Shown here piece after piece: positions 1 to 8,407 of a DNA stretch of 64,000 nt. This DNA comes from Nocardioides pini (GTDB taxonomy: Bacteria; Actinomycetota; Actinomycetes; Propionibacteriales; Nocardioidaceae): NCBI RefSeq assembly GCF_026712185.1, contig NZ_JAPPUX010000001.1, positions 62,001 through 126,000 on the forward strand, in the 5' to 3' direction. Both the position numbers and the translations under genes were made by a program. The notes beneath the pieces are model-generated. The model did no database searches and was not told where the DNA came from. It saw only the letters and a program-made list of their open reading frames with translations. Within the stretch, counting starts at the first letter, position 1; every line of letters starts with the position of its first letter.

Positions 1-573
1 GGCCGGGCCGTGGAAGAGCTCGCGGCCGAGCGAGGCGACCGGCGTCGCCAGGCGCCGGACGGTGTCGAGGCCGCCGGAGCGGGCCAGCGCCGGCACCAGC
101 CGCGCTCCCGCGCGCACCGGCGGGAAGGGCGAGGTGAGGCCGTCGACCAGCGCCGGGCCGATCCGGTCCCAGGCGGCGCAGAGCTCCAGCCAGGCGTCGC
201 CGTCGCCCGGGTGGAGGGCGTCCAGGCCGGCGGCGGTGTCGTGGCGGTCGCGGTGCAGCACCGCCCACTGCCCGTCGCCGAACTGGTGGCCGAGCACCGA
301 CGGGGCGTGCTCCCACCTCAGCCCGTGCTCCTCGAGCCGCAGGCCGGTCATCGCGCGCGAGGCGACGGCGAGCGGGTAGAACGCGCTGAACGTGTCGTGG
401 ACGAAGTCGGGGTGCACCTCGCGGTCGCTGCGGACCGCGCCACCGGGGGTCGGCTGCGCCTCGAGCACGAGCACCCGCCACCCGGCGTCGACCAGCAGGT
501 TGGCGGCGACCAGGCCGTTGGGTCCGGCCCCGACGACGACCGCGTCGTAGGCGCCCGACGCGCCGGCGCTCAC
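1..573 (-). CDS. NAD(P)/FAD-dependent oxidoreductase, CrtI/PYROXD2-like (3' part outside window)
   Basis: The 191 residues present form the N-terminal FAD-binding Rossmann half of a flavoenzyme of the phytoene desaturase/PYROXD2 type. The dinucleotide loop GAGPNG lies at residues 15-20, the second strand ends in an acidic residue (VLVLEAQ), and PGGAVRS follows. The GTG start overlaps the stop of the SRPBCC gene by four bases (GTGA), so this is the last visible cistron of a six-gene, translationally coupled operon. Members of this family oxidise or desaturate lipophilic substrates. The four glycosyltransferases upstream suggest a glycolipid- or glycoside-related substrate, but that is inference from context. 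The C-terminal substrate domain is beyond the window edge, so the subfamily cannot be fixed. Confidence 0.85.
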   Translation of the reverse strand, partial: MSAGASGAYDAVVVGAGPNGLVAANLLVDAGWRVLVLEAQPTPGGAVRSDREVHPDFVHDTFSAFYPLAVASRAMTGLRLEEHGLRWEHAPSVLGHQFGDGQWAVLHRDRHDTAAGLDALHPGDGDAWLELCAAWDRIGPALVDGLTSPFPPVRAGARLVPALARSGGLDTVRRLATPVASLGRELFHGPA

Positions 574-1007
574 CGCGTCCGTCCCTCCACCACGAACGCC
601 AGGCGCTTCAGGGCCTCGGTGTTTCGCCAGTGGAGCTGGGGGTCGCGCAGGGGCTTGGGGACCAGGACGCCGGGTCCGGCGGTGGCGTCCTCCTTCATCG
701 TGACGAGCGTCGAGGCGCCGTCGGGGCGCAGCGAGATCTCGACGTGGGCCTCGCCCGCCGGCCAGCCGCGGGCCTTGAGGAGCAGGCGCCTGCCCTCCTC
801 CACCTCGAGGACCTCGGTCGTGTCGTCGATCAGCAGCGGCCACGTCCCGACGCTGTGGTGCAACCGGGCACCGACCGCGGGCCACGACTCGTCGACGTCC
901 CGCATCCGGGACGCACCGACGACGAAGAGCGGGTAGAGCCAGCCGTCGGCCAGGACCTCCCAGACCTGCTCGGGTGTCGCGGACACGGTTCGGGTCGTGG
1001 TGCTCAT
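570..1007 (-). CDS. SRPBCC family protein (polyketide cyclase/START-like fold)
   Basis: This 145-residue protein has the layout of the SRPBCC (Bet v 1/START-like) superfamily: an N-terminal strand followed by SATPEQVWEVL and a helix, a central sheet, and a long C-terminal helix (HWRNTEALKRLAFVVEG). Such proteins enclose a hydrophobic cavity and bind or cyclise lipophilic ligands. The ATG is chosen because the mature fold begins at once (MSTTTRTVSATPE) and because it overlaps the preceding glycosyltransferase stop by four bases; longer in-frame extensions are Arg/Pro-rich shadow sequence. It lies between a glycosyltransferase and a CrtI-like flavoenzyme, so it may carry the lipophilic intermediate of that pathway (inference). 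No catalytic residues are diagnostic. Confidence 0.85.
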   Translation of the reverse strand: MSTTTRTVSATPEQVWEVLADGWLYPLFVVGASRMRDVDESWPAVGARLHHSVGTWPLLIDDTTEVLEVEEGRRLLLKARGWPAGEAHVEISLRPDGASTLVTMKEDATAGPGVLVPKPLRDPQLHWRNTEALKRLAFVVEGRTR

Positions 1008-1861
1008 GGTGTGGTCTCCTCGGTGGTGCGCGTGGGTGTCTCGCGGATCCAGTGCCCACCTTCTCGCCGGACCAGTCCCCGGCGCTCGAACTCCTCGAGC
1101 CACCCGGTCATCGGCCACGCGCCCCACCGCTCGTGGAACAGCCGGCCGTTGCGCAGGATGTCGTCGAGGTGCTCGACCGGCGGGCTGCTCACGGGGTGGT
1201 GCTGGTGGTAGGCGCGCGCTCCGCCGACCCACCCCAGCCCGATGCCGCTGGCCACCGCCGTACGACCCAGGTCGGTGTCCTCGCCGCCGTAGCCGGCGTA
1301 GTCCTCGCAGAAACCCCCGAGGCGCCCCCACGTCGCGGGGTCCACGGCGAACGACAGCGACCAGAAGAGGTCCGGGTCGTCGGACTCCAGCAGCTCGCCG
1401 GGCGCCGGGCTCGGTCGCGCGGGGTGCGGGTCGTCCCAGCCCGCGAGGTCCGCGGGGTCGTCCGGGTAGCCGCCGGGTGGGGGAGGAGGCAGGTAGGTCA
1501 CCGGACCCGACCAGATGCGTCCCGGTCGAGCGGTGACGACGTCGGCGTACGACGCCACGAGACCGGCCCCGGCCAGGCAGTCGACGTCGAGGAGCACGAC
1601 CACGTCGGCGCCGGCGTCGATCGCCGTGCGGACACCGAGGTTGCGGGCGGCAGCCAGGGGCAGCCGACCGCCGGGGCCGCGGCCGATGCCGACGACCTCA
1701 CGGACGAGACCGTCGTCGTCGGCCACGACGATCCCGGGGTCGTCCATCGCGACGGCGAGGTAGTGGTCGGGCCGGTGGGTTGCGCGGGCGAGCGAGCGGT
1801 GCTGCGCCGCGAGGTGCTCGTGCCGGCCGTGGGCGATCGTGACGACGGCCACGTGGGTCAC
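1004..1861 (-). CDS. Glycosyltransferase, GT-A fold with galactosyltransferase-type C-terminal region
   Basis: A 285-residue GT-A type glycosyltransferase. The nucleotide-sugar/metal DxD motif is DVD at residues 92-94 (VVVLLDVDCL). The GGEDTD block at about residues 192-197 is typical of the C-terminal part of beta-galactosyltransferase/GalNAc-transferase-like enzymes and supplies the catalytic acidic residues. The GTG start gives MTHVAVVTIAHGRHEHL, the expected first strand, and overlaps the upstream cistron by four bases (GTGA); the long Arg-rich extension upstream is not coding. No membrane segment is visible, so it is probably cytosolic or peripheral. Donor and acceptor cannot be read from sequence. 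Confidence 0.88.
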   Translation of the reverse strand: MTHVAVVTIAHGRHEHLAAQHRSLARATHRPDHYLAVAMDDPGIVVADDDGLVREVVGIGRGPGGRLPLAAARNLGVRTAIDAGADVVVLLDVDCLAGAGLVASYADVVTARPGRIWSGPVTYLPPPPPGGYPDDPADLAGWDDPHPARPSPAPGELLESDDPDLFWSLSFAVDPATWGRLGGFCEDYAGYGGEDTDLGRTAVASGIGLGWVGGARAYHQHHPVSSPPVEHLDDILRNGRLFHERWGAWPMTGWLEEFERRGLVRREGGHWIRETPTRTTEETTP

Positions 1862-2898
1862 GGGATCGCCCTCACGCGGTCTCGGGTGGCGACGACGACG
1901 TCGGCGAAGCGGTCGGCCGCCCACCCGTCGCACCACTGGGTCCAGCCCCGCGGGTCGAGCGCTGCGGCCCGGTCCAGCACGCCGCCCCACTCGCCGGCCG
2001 CGGGCCACGTGGTGCGCACGACGGCGGGCCAGCCGTGCGCGAGCACGTCACCGGTCGCCCGCTGCTCGTCGTGGGGGCGCTGCTGGGGCAGCACGACCGC
2101 CGGGCGGCGGGCCGCTGCCGTCTCGGCGAGCGCGTTCTGCCCGGCGTGGGTGACGACGACGTCGGCCCCGGCGAGCACGGCCGACGGGTCGTCGACCCAC
2201 GTGCTGCGGTCGGCGCCCAGGACGTGCCAGCGCCAGCCGGGCGTCGCCCCGCGGGCCAGGCGTACGTCGTCCGCGCTGACGTCGTGCCCGCCCGAGCCGA
2301 GCATCAGCGCGACGGTGCGCTCGTGGGTGTGCGGGCGGGGGCGCAGCACGGGCCGCACGGGGTGGCGGGACAGCGCCCCCACGGGCACCAGCCGCTCGCG
2401 CAGGCCGTCGGGCAGCCCGGGCGTCATGTCGTGCGCCGTGCGTGGCCAGAAGCCGACCAGCGCCTCGGCGACCCCGAGTCCCAGGAGGTGGGCGGGGTCG
2501 TCGCGTCGACCGGGGAGCACCACGCCGACGGCGGGGATCCCGTGCAGGCGGGCCAGCAGGAGCACCTCGACCGAGACGTCGACGACGAGCAGGTCGGGGC
2601 GGGCCTCCTCGATCCACGCGCTGATGGCAGCGGCCCGGGACCGGGTGCCGTCGTGGAGCAGCGGAGCCCAGTGGAGGTGCCCGTGGGCCGACACGCGCCG
2701 GGGCTCGCCGTCGTCGTCGTGGGGCAGCCGCACCCACTCGCCGTCCCAGCCGTCCGGGCGGGGCAGGGAGGACAGGCCGGTGACCGCGATCCCGTCGCGC
2801 CGGAGCCGGGCGGCGAGGACCGTGGCGCGGTGGCGGTGGCCGCTGCCCACGTGGTGCACGTAGTAGCCGACGACCCCTGTGGTGCCGTCGCCGGTCAC
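1858..2898 (-). CDS. GT-B glycosyltransferase, MurG/GT28-like
   Basis: This 346-residue protein has a two-domain GT-B layout. An N-terminal domain begins VVGYYVHHVGSGHRHRA, where the glycine-rich loop and histidines resemble the acceptor side of MurG-like enzymes. The C-terminal nucleotide-sugar domain carries VVVTHAGQNALAE at about residues 247-259 and PQQRPHDEQ at about 271-279, matching the GT28 pattern of a glycine-rich turn, a conserved glutamate and a DEQ end. Start is GTG, with its GTGA overlapping the next gene's stop. It is one of four unrelated glycosyltransferases in a row, so it probably adds one sugar of an oligosaccharide; the product is unknown. Confidence 0.85.
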   Translation of the reverse strand: MTGDGTTGVVGYYVHHVGSGHRHRATVLAARLRRDGIAVTGLSSLPRPDGWDGEWVRLPHDDDGEPRRVSAHGHLHWAPLLHDGTRSRAAAISAWIEEARPDLLVVDVSVEVLLLARLHGIPAVGVVLPGRRDDPAHLLGLGVAEALVGFWPRTAHDMTPGLPDGLRERLVPVGALSRHPVRPVLRPRPHTHERTVALMLGSGGHDVSADDVRLARGATPGWRWHVLGADRSTWVDDPSAVLAGADVVVTHAGQNALAETAAARRPAVVLPQQRPHDEQRATGDVLAHGWPAVVRTTWPAAGEWGGVLDRAAALDPRGWTQWCDGWAADRFADVVVATRDRVRAIP

Positions 2899-3962
2899 GC
2901 GGCGTCGTCCTGGCGGGTCAGCTCGGCGTAGAGGTCGACGTAGCTGTCCACCATCGCGTCGGCGCTGCAGGTGGACTCGGCGTGGGCGCGCACTCCGGCG
3001 CGGTCGAGCCGTGCCGCGGCCACCACGGCCTCCGCCAGTGCGGCCGCGTCACCGGGCGCCGCGAGCACGCCACCCTGGGGGGACACCACCTGGCTCAGGC
3101 CTCCCCGGGCGAACGTCGCGACGGGGGTGCCGCTGGCCATGGCCTCCGCGGCGACGAGGCCGTAGGGCTCGTCCCACATCGGCGTCACCACCGCCACCGA
3201 CGCCTGCCGCAGCAGGGCTGACAGCTCGCGCTGCGAGAGGTGTCCTGCGTAGTGGGCGTCGGCGCCCAGCAGCGGGGCCACCTCGCGGTCGAAGTAGGCC
3301 CGGTCCTGGACGGGACCGGCCAGCACGAGCGGCACACCGGCGATCCGGCAGGCCTCGACGGCCAGGTGGGGAGCCTTCTCCGGCACGATCCGCCCCGACC
3401 ACACGGCCGGCCCGCCGCCCGGCCCCGCCGGCCAGTCGCGCAGGTCGAGCCCGTTGAGCACGACGTCGCTGTCGACCGCGTGGCGCCACGACCTGGCGGT
3501 CCACTCGCTCACCGACACGAAGCGCGGGGGGCGCGGGCACAGCGCCAGCGCCGACTCGATCATCGGGAGCGGCGGGGTGTGCAGCGTGGTCAGCATCGGG
3601 ACGTCGACCGCCGGCGCCATCGCGATCGGCAGGTGGTGGAGGCTGTTGTTGTGCACGACGTCGTACTCCTCGGCGCCGGTGCGCGCGAGGGAGAGCATCA
3701 GGGCGAGGTAGGCGTGGTGCTCGGCCAGCCACCCGTGGCCGGGCGCGAACTTGTCGGCCATCGCCGCCGGGCTGACCTCCACCGTGGAGAGCGGGAGCAG
3801 GCGCACCGGCAGCGACGTGTCCGAGCCGGGCCCGGCGAAGAGCGTGACGTCGTGCCCGCGCTCGGCCAGCCCGCGCGCGGTCGTCCAGGTCATCGACTCC
3901 AGGCCGCCGGCGAAGGGCTCTCGGATGGGGAATCGGCTGGAGGCGATGAGGCAGATCCTCAC
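2895..3962 (-). CDS. Glycosyltransferase family 4 protein
   Basis: A 355-residue GT4 retaining glycosyltransferase. The N-terminus VRICLIASSRFPIREPFAGG supplies the glycine-rich acceptor loop. The C-terminal domain has VWSGRIVPEKAPHLAVEA (donor phosphate contacts, Lys197) and the hallmark EX7E motif EPYGLVAAE at residues 265-273, followed by AMASGTPV. The start is a GTG overlapping the upstream gene by four bases; the 106 extra upstream residues in frame are Arg/Pro-rich and not plausible protein. GT4 enzymes use UDP-, GDP- or ADP-sugars; the donor cannot be named here. No membrane anchor is seen. Confidence 0.9.
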   Translation of the reverse strand: MRICLIASSRFPIREPFAGGLESMTWTTARGLAERGHDVTLFAGPGSDTSLPVRLLPLSTVEVSPAAMADKFAPGHGWLAEHHAYLALMLSLARTGAEEYDVVHNNSLHHLPIAMAPAVDVPMLTTLHTPPLPMIESALALCPRPPRFVSVSEWTARSWRHAVDSDVVLNGLDLRDWPAGPGGGPAVWSGRIVPEKAPHLAVEACRIAGVPLVLAGPVQDRAYFDREVAPLLGADAHYAGHLSQRELSALLRQASVAVVTPMWDEPYGLVAAEAMASGTPVATFARGGLSQVVSPQGGVLAAPGDAAALAEAVVAAARLDRAGVRAHAESTCSADAMVDSYVDLYAELTRQDDAA

Positions 3963-5089
3963 CGGCCACCACCCGCCACGGCGTCGTACACCCGGGCGTG
4001 GGCGGCGGCGACCTGTGCGCGTTGTCGGCGGCGCTCGTCCACGTCGATCGGGACCGCTGCCTCGCCCGCACGGGCCCGCTGGACCGCGCGCACGAGGCTC
4101 TCGGCGCCGAAGTGGTCCTCGTCGTGCTCGTAGGTGACCACGGGACCCTGGTCGGCGTAGTAGCCGCACGAGGGGGCGATCACGGTCGTCCCGAGGTCGC
4201 GGCAGGCCTCGAGCCAGCCACTGTGCGTGCCGAAGCGGTAGGGCAGGACGGACACGTCGAGGGAGGCCAGGTAGGCCCACAGCGCGTCGTCGTCGAGGAA
4301 GTCGTGGATCTGCAGGTCGACCTCGCCGCGGGCGGCGTGGTCCTGCAGCGCCTCGGCCAGCGGGGCGTCGTACCTCGGCCCGCCGGGCACCAGCACGTCG
4401 CGGTGCCCGTTGACCTGCAGCACCGAGCCCGGGAGGTCGCGCACGGCGTCGACGAGCACGGGGAGCAGCGGGTGCGGGTGCATGCCGGCGCGGAGGCTCT
4501 TCACGTGCAGGCCGATGCGGAGCCCGCGGTCGCGCGGCCCCCGCCCGAGCACGTCACGCATCGTGGCGGCACGGCGCATCACGTCGAGGGGTACGACGTG
4601 GGGGTGCGGCACCACGACGGCCTCGCGTCCCCAGCGGGCGCGGATCTCGTCCGCGGCCCCCCGGGTCAGGGTGATGAGGGCGTCGGCCGCGGGCACCAGC
4701 ACGTCCAGGTGGCGGTCGTGCGCCTCGCGGTCGAGGTGGTGGGGGTTGCGCAGGTCGTGGACCGTGAAGACCAGCGGCTTGCCGCGTCGGCGCAGAGCGG
4801 CGACCAGCTCCTCGAGCTCGGCCGGGCTGCGGGCGTCGAAGCCGAAGTGGAGGTGGAAGACGTCGAAGTCGTGGGTCTCGACCCACGCGGCGTCGAGCAT
4901 GACGGGAGGCCACCACTGCTGCGTGGTGGCGGCACCCGGGGGCGTGGGGTCGGGCAACCGCACCGGTCCCGGGCCGTCCTCAGGCGCGAGGTGGCGGACG
5001 TAGACGTGGTTGGCCGGCACCGAGGCGATGACGAGGCGCCCGGTGCGGGGACGCGGCACGGCCCGCGCTGCGGGCGCGTGCGTCGTCAT
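3959..5089 (-). CDS. GT-B glycosyltransferase (first gene of the six-gene operon)
   Basis: A 376-residue GT-B glycosyltransferase. The N-terminal half includes FDVFHLHFGFDAR and VFTVHDLRNPHHLDREAHD, the usual layout of an acceptor domain. The C-terminal half includes IGLHVKSLRAG, and VSVLPYRFGTHSGWLEA at the position where donor-binding residues lie. It is first in a run of six cistrons linked by 4-base overlaps, so its promoter, in the 119 bp upstream, should drive the whole unit. The ATG giving MTTHAPAARA is preferred; an in-frame GTG five codons upstream is an alternative. Donor and acceptor are unknown. Confidence 0.82.
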   Translation of the reverse strand: MTTHAPAARAVPRPRTGRLVIASVPANHVYVRHLAPEDGPGPVRLPDPTPPGAATTQQWWPPVMLDAAWVETHDFDVFHLHFGFDARSPAELEELVAALRRRGKPLVFTVHDLRNPHHLDREAHDRHLDVLVPAADALITLTRGAADEIRARWGREAVVVPHPHVVPLDVMRRAATMRDVLGRGPRDRGLRIGLHVKSLRAGMHPHPLLPVLVDAVRDLPGSVLQVNGHRDVLVPGGPRYDAPLAEALQDHAARGEVDLQIHDFLDDDALWAYLASLDVSVLPYRFGTHSGWLEACRDLGTTVIAPSCGYYADQGPVVTYEHDEDHFGAESLVRAVQRARAGEAAVPIDVDERRRQRAQVAAAHARVYDAVAGGGR

Positions 5090-5208
5090 GTCGGAGGTGG
5101 TCACGGGCACAAGTACCCGCGCGCATGGGTGGCATGCGCCGGCACCGCGCGGACCGGACAAGTCCATCCCATGGGAGGTGTCGCGCGGGGCGACGGCACG
5201 TGCCCGTG

Positions 5209-5919
5209 TCAGGCGGGAAGCGCCCCGGTCTCGAGGACGTGCTCGGACACGACCCCGATCTTCGTACGACGGCTGCGCGCGGCGGTGCGCAGCGCGTTGA
5301 AGGCACCGACGGCGTCGAGCGACTGCTTCGCCATCAGGTAGCCCACGGCCCGCTCGATCACCACCCGGTAGTCGAGGGCGTACTGCAGCTGCCGGGCCAG
5401 CTCGCCCGCGGTGTGGGCCTGCAGGGCGGCTCCGAGGGTGGTCGAGATGATCTCGGCGTACCTCCCGAGCGCCGCCTTCTCGCTGTCGTCCCACTCGTGC
5501 GGCTCGCTCTTGTAGACGTCGAGGGTGCCGACCGGCACGCCACCGAGGAGCACCGGCGTGCCCAGCACGGCACGCACCGGCTGCTCCTCCATCGCGCGGG
5601 CCAGCGTCGGCCAGCGCTCGGACTCGGCCGTGACGTCCCGGGAGGTGACCACCCGGGCCTGCACGAAGGCCTCGGTGCACGGCCCCTCGCCGGCCTCCGC
5701 CTCCGTCTGCTCGAGGAGGCGGCCCGGGCCGTCGCTCGCGGCGGCGTAGACGAGGATGTCCTGCTCGTCGGCGATGAGCACGCCGGCACCGTCGACCGAG
5801 AAGAGGTCGACGCACGCGGCGACCACGACGTGCAGGGCCGAGACGATGCTGCCGTCGTCGTCGCGGGGCTGGGACAGTCGGCGCAGGCTCTCGGCGAGCG
5901 CGGCGTCGTCGATGTTCAT
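5209..5919 (-). CDS. GAF and ANTAR domain regulator (RNA-binding antiterminator type)
   Basis: 236 residues: a GAF sensory domain at about 25-160 (begins with the SALHVVVAACVDLFSVDGAGV helix and strand; contains GPCTEAFVQ and VPVGTLDVY) and a C-terminal ANTAR domain at about 165-222 (YRVVIERAVGYLMAKQSLD, with the conserved aromatic and basic positions). ANTAR domains bind paired hairpins in RNA leaders and cause antitermination; GAF domains bind small ligands or gases. This pair is very common in Actinobacteria. It starts 8 bp after a small ANTAR gene, probably in the same transcript. No receiver domain is present, so control is presumably through GAF ligand binding. Confidence 0.9.
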   Translation of the reverse strand: MNIDDAALAESLRRLSQPRDDDGSIVSALHVVVAACVDLFSVDGAGVLIADEQDILVYAAASDGPGRLLEQTEAEAGEGPCTEAFVQARVVTSRDVTAESERWPTLARAMEEQPVRAVLGTPVLLGGVPVGTLDVYKSEPHEWDDSEKAALGRYAEIISTTLGAALQAHTAGELARQLQYALDYRVVIERAVGYLMAKQSLDAVGAFNALRTAARSRRTKIGVVSEHVLETGALPA

Positions 5920-5927
5920 GCCGAGGA

Positions 5928-6263
5928 TTATTCCTTGGCGGCGGCCCCGCTCGACCATCCCGACGCGGGAAGGTGGTGGACGAACGTCGCCAGCGTCTCC
6001 TGGTCGGCAGCGTCGGCGGTGCCGTCGTGGGTCTTCACGAGCACTCGAGCCACGGTGCGGACCTTGGTGTTGCTGTCCTGCGAGACGCGGAGCATCGTGC
6101 GCCACGCCTGCTCGGTGCTGCAGTGGAAACGGGCCGAGAGCAGGCCGATGGCCATGCCGATGTCGCGCTGGGACTGCACGGCCTCGTGCAGGTGCGCGAC
6201 CTCGTCGCGCAGCGCGTCGTCGCGGGGGCCGGAGTCGCCCGGGGATGGGGGTGTTGCAGACAT
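5928..6263 (-). CDS. Small stand-alone ANTAR domain protein
   Basis: 111 residues: a short charged helix (DDALRDEVAHLHEAVQSQRD) followed by an ANTAR domain (IGMAIGLLSARFHCSTEQAW through VRTVARVLV). There is no sensor domain, unlike the neighbouring GAF-ANTAR protein, so it may act as a partner in a hetero-dimer or compete for the same RNA hairpins (inference). The start chosen is the ATG giving MSATPPSPGD because AGAGGTG lies just upstream. An ATG five codons earlier (MQEV) and a TTG farther up are possible but lack a good ribosome site. The following GAF-ANTAR gene begins 8 bp after the stop, suggesting co-transcription. Confidence 0.85.
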   Translation of the reverse strand: MSATPPSPGDSGPRDDALRDEVAHLHEAVQSQRDIGMAIGLLSARFHCSTEQAWRTMLRVSQDSNTKVRTVARVLVKTHDGTADAADQETLATFVHHLPASGWSSGAAAKE

Positions 6264-6380
6264 CGTCACCTCTTGCATGACGTAGGTCCGCGGACACAGG
6301 GCGGAGTCGAACAAGTGCGGTCTCCCACCTTACAGGGCAAGCCGAGCACGTCCCGAAGGGCGTGATCAGCGGAACTGGGC

Positions 6381-6386
6381 TACAGT
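6381..6386 (+). promoter_or_regulatory. Candidate -10 box for the AraC-type regulator
   Basis: TACAGT fits the actinobacterial TAnnnT -10 pattern and would start transcription about 50 nt before the gene. A strong ribosome site (AGGAGG) precedes the ATG. No convincing -35 was seen. Confidence 0.35.
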
Positions 6387-6441
6387 CGAGGGGACTCAAG
6401 CCGTCGGGTCGTCTCCGCACGCTCCTCCAGGAGGTGCTCAC

Positions 6442-7413
6442 ATGCCCGACAGGGCTTCCAGAAGCGATTCTCCGGACGTCTTCGACTTCGAGGGTGACGG
6501 CGACCAGGCCCGCGAGTGGCTCGACACGGCCTACGGCTCCTCGCTGGGGCTTCGCGGCCAGATGGGCACCGTCCACCACCGGCGTCGCGAGCGGGGAGGC
6601 GTGGCCTTCGACCGCCTCAGGATCGAGGCGCCGATCGAGTTCGACGCGGAGCCGATGCCGGTGCTCGTGGTGGTCGACGTGCTCGGTGGTGAGATCGAGT
6701 ACACCCACGGCTCCGTCACCGACCGTGGGCACGACGGCGACACGGTCCTCGCGTCCGGGTGGGGCATGCCGTTCTCCGGGAGCGGCAACGGCTACGACGT
6801 GCGCAACACGAGCATCTCGCTCGAGGTGCTGACCGACGCGATCGCCGACATCGACCCGGAGCGGACCAGTGAGGACCTGAGCTTCAGCAGGTTCGTGCCC
6901 CGGTCGGCGGCAGCGGCCGCGCAGTGGCGGGCGGTCGTCGACCGGCTCAGCGCCCGGTCGGCCGAGGCGGAGGACGCGCAGGCCCGGGGCGAGGCGTCCC
7001 GGCTGCTGGCCAACACCCTGCTGCACACCTTCGACAACAACATCGTCCGCGACGACTCGACAGATGCCCGCGACCTGCGCGACGCCACGCAGGCCACGGT
7101 GCGTCGCGCCCAGAGGCTCATCGACGAGCGCGCCGGCGACGACCTCGCGCTGTCGGAGATCGCCCAGGCGTGCCACGTCACCCCGCGAGCCCTGCAGTAC
7201 GCCTTCCGCCGCCACCTGGACTGCACCCCGCACGCCTACCTCCGCCAGGTCCGGCTCGACCTCGTGCACCAGGTCCTGCGCGCGGGCGCCGTGCCCACGG
7301 TGGGCGACGCCGCGGCCCGCTTCGGCTTCTTCAACCCCGGTCGCTTCGCGGCGGAGTACCGCCTGGTCTTCGGTGAGAACCCTGGACAGACCTTGGTGCG
7401 CGCGTCGTCCTGA
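6442..7413 (+). CDS. AraC-type transcriptional regulator
   Basis: 323 residues. The C-terminal roughly 100 residues are an AraC/XylS double helix-turn-helix: RRAQRLIDERAGDDLALSEI, CHVTPRALQYAFRRHLDCTP, AYLRQVRLDLVHQVL, and a second HTH ending in FGFFNPGRFAAEYRLVFGENP. The N-terminal part (about 1-140) looks like an AraC ligand-binding-like beta barrel, with short strands such as MPVLVVVDVLGGEIEY. An AGGAGG ribosome site lies 7 nt before the ATG. It is divergent from the ANTAR pair. Target genes cannot be inferred; the adjacent SigF-like gene is a candidate by position only. Confidence 0.88.
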   Translation: MPDRASRSDSPDVFDFEGDGDQAREWLDTAYGSSLGLRGQMGTVHHRRRERGGVAFDRLRIEAPIEFDAEPMPVLVVVDVLGGEIEYTHGSVTDRGHDGDTVLASGWGMPFSGSGNGYDVRNTSISLEVLTDAIADIDPERTSEDLSFSRFVPRSAAAAAQWRAVVDRLSARSAEAEDAQARGEASRLLANTLLHTFDNNIVRDDSTDARDLRDATQATVRRAQRLIDERAGDDLALSEIAQACHVTPRALQYAFRRHLDCTPHAYLRQVRLDLVHQVLRAGAVPTVGDAAARFGFFNPGRFAAEYRLVFGENPGQTLVRASS

Positions 7414-7531
7414 CGGGGGCGTTCGCTTTGCGGCTGTTGCACTGGTCCAGACCATGCAACTGTGGGGTTGACCGTCTTGCTGGAGACCACGGCAGGCGCC
7501 ATCAACACCAGGAAGCGAGCCGTGGATCCCC

Positions 7532-8365
7532 ATGTCGATCGCCTCTGCACTCCCCACCGGACCCATCCCCGTCCGGACCCGTCCCGCGCAGCAGCCCCTC
7601 GAGGGCAAGGCGCGTGCCCGTCGCACCGACGCCATCGTCTGCGACCTCCGCGACGTCAGCCGCAAGACCGACGCCCACGACCTGACCACCCAGCTCATCG
7701 AGACCAATGCGGCCGTCGCGCGCAGCATGGCCTCCCGCTACCGCAACCGGGGCATCGACCTCGACGACCTCGAGCAGGTCGCGCTGCTCGGGCTCACCAA
7801 GGCCGCGCAGCGCTTCGACCCCGCCGCCGGTCACGACTTCCTCTCCTTCGCGGTGCCCACGATCCGTGGTGAGCTCCGTCGCCACTTCCGTGACTCCGGC
7901 TGGATGGTCCGCCCGCCCCGTCGGGTCCAGGACCTGCAGACCCGGATCGCCGGCGCGCAGGAGGAGCTCGAGTCGCAGCTCGGGCGATCGCCCCGCCCCA
8001 CCGAGATCGCCACCCACCTGGGCGAGCAGACCTCCGACGTGGTGGAGGCTCTCGCCGCCGACGGCTGCTTCACGCCCACGTCCCTGGACGCCAAGGTGGC
8101 CGACGGCTCGTCGTCGCTCGGCGACCTGCTCGGCGACGACGACCGTGCCCTGGCCCAGGCCGAGGCCAAGGTCATGCTCGAGCCGCTGATGCGCCGTCTC
8201 TCCCCGCGCGACCGACGCATCGTCCGGTTGCGCTACTTCATGGAGCAGACCCAGCAGGAGATCGCCGACACCGTCGGCCTGACGCAGGCCCAGGTGTCGC
8301 GAGTCCTCACCCGGATCCTGTCCGACCTCCGCTCCGGCCTGGTCGAGCCCCAGCCGGCCGCCTGA
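7532..8365 (+). CDS. RNA polymerase sigma factor, SigB/SigF/SigG family
   Basis: 277 residues with region 2 (LIETNAAVARSMASRYRNRG, LDDLEQVALLGLTKAAQRFD), region 3 (RPPRRVQDLQTRIAGAQEEL, LGRSPRPTEIATHLG) and region 4 (LSPRDRRIVRLRYFMEQTQQ, EIADTVGLTQAQVSRVL). This is the general-stress group. The ATG at the start has no clear Shine-Dalgarno within 12 nt; AGGAAG lies about 16 nt upstream and precedes an out-of-frame GTG, so initiation may be weak. Such sigma factors are usually held by an RsbW-type anti-sigma kinase, and none is adjacent. The SpoIIE-type phosphatase about 2 kb away is the kind of enzyme that releases such a sigma via an anti-anti-sigma, but no partner gene is in the window. Confidence 0.92.
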   Translation: MSIASALPTGPIPVRTRPAQQPLEGKARARRTDAIVCDLRDVSRKTDAHDLTTQLIETNAAVARSMASRYRNRGIDLDDLEQVALLGLTKAAQRFDPAAGHDFLSFAVPTIRGELRRHFRDSGWMVRPPRRVQDLQTRIAGAQEELESQLGRSPRPTEIATHLGEQTSDVVEALAADGCFTPTSLDAKVADGSSSLGDLLGDDDRALAQAEAKVMLEPLMRRLSPRDRRIVRLRYFMEQTQQEIADTVGLTQAQVSRVLTRILSDLRSGLVEPQPAA

Positions 8366-8407
8366 GTCCCAGCGGGGCCCTCGGGGTCGCCGTGCCACCA
8401 TGGCGCG

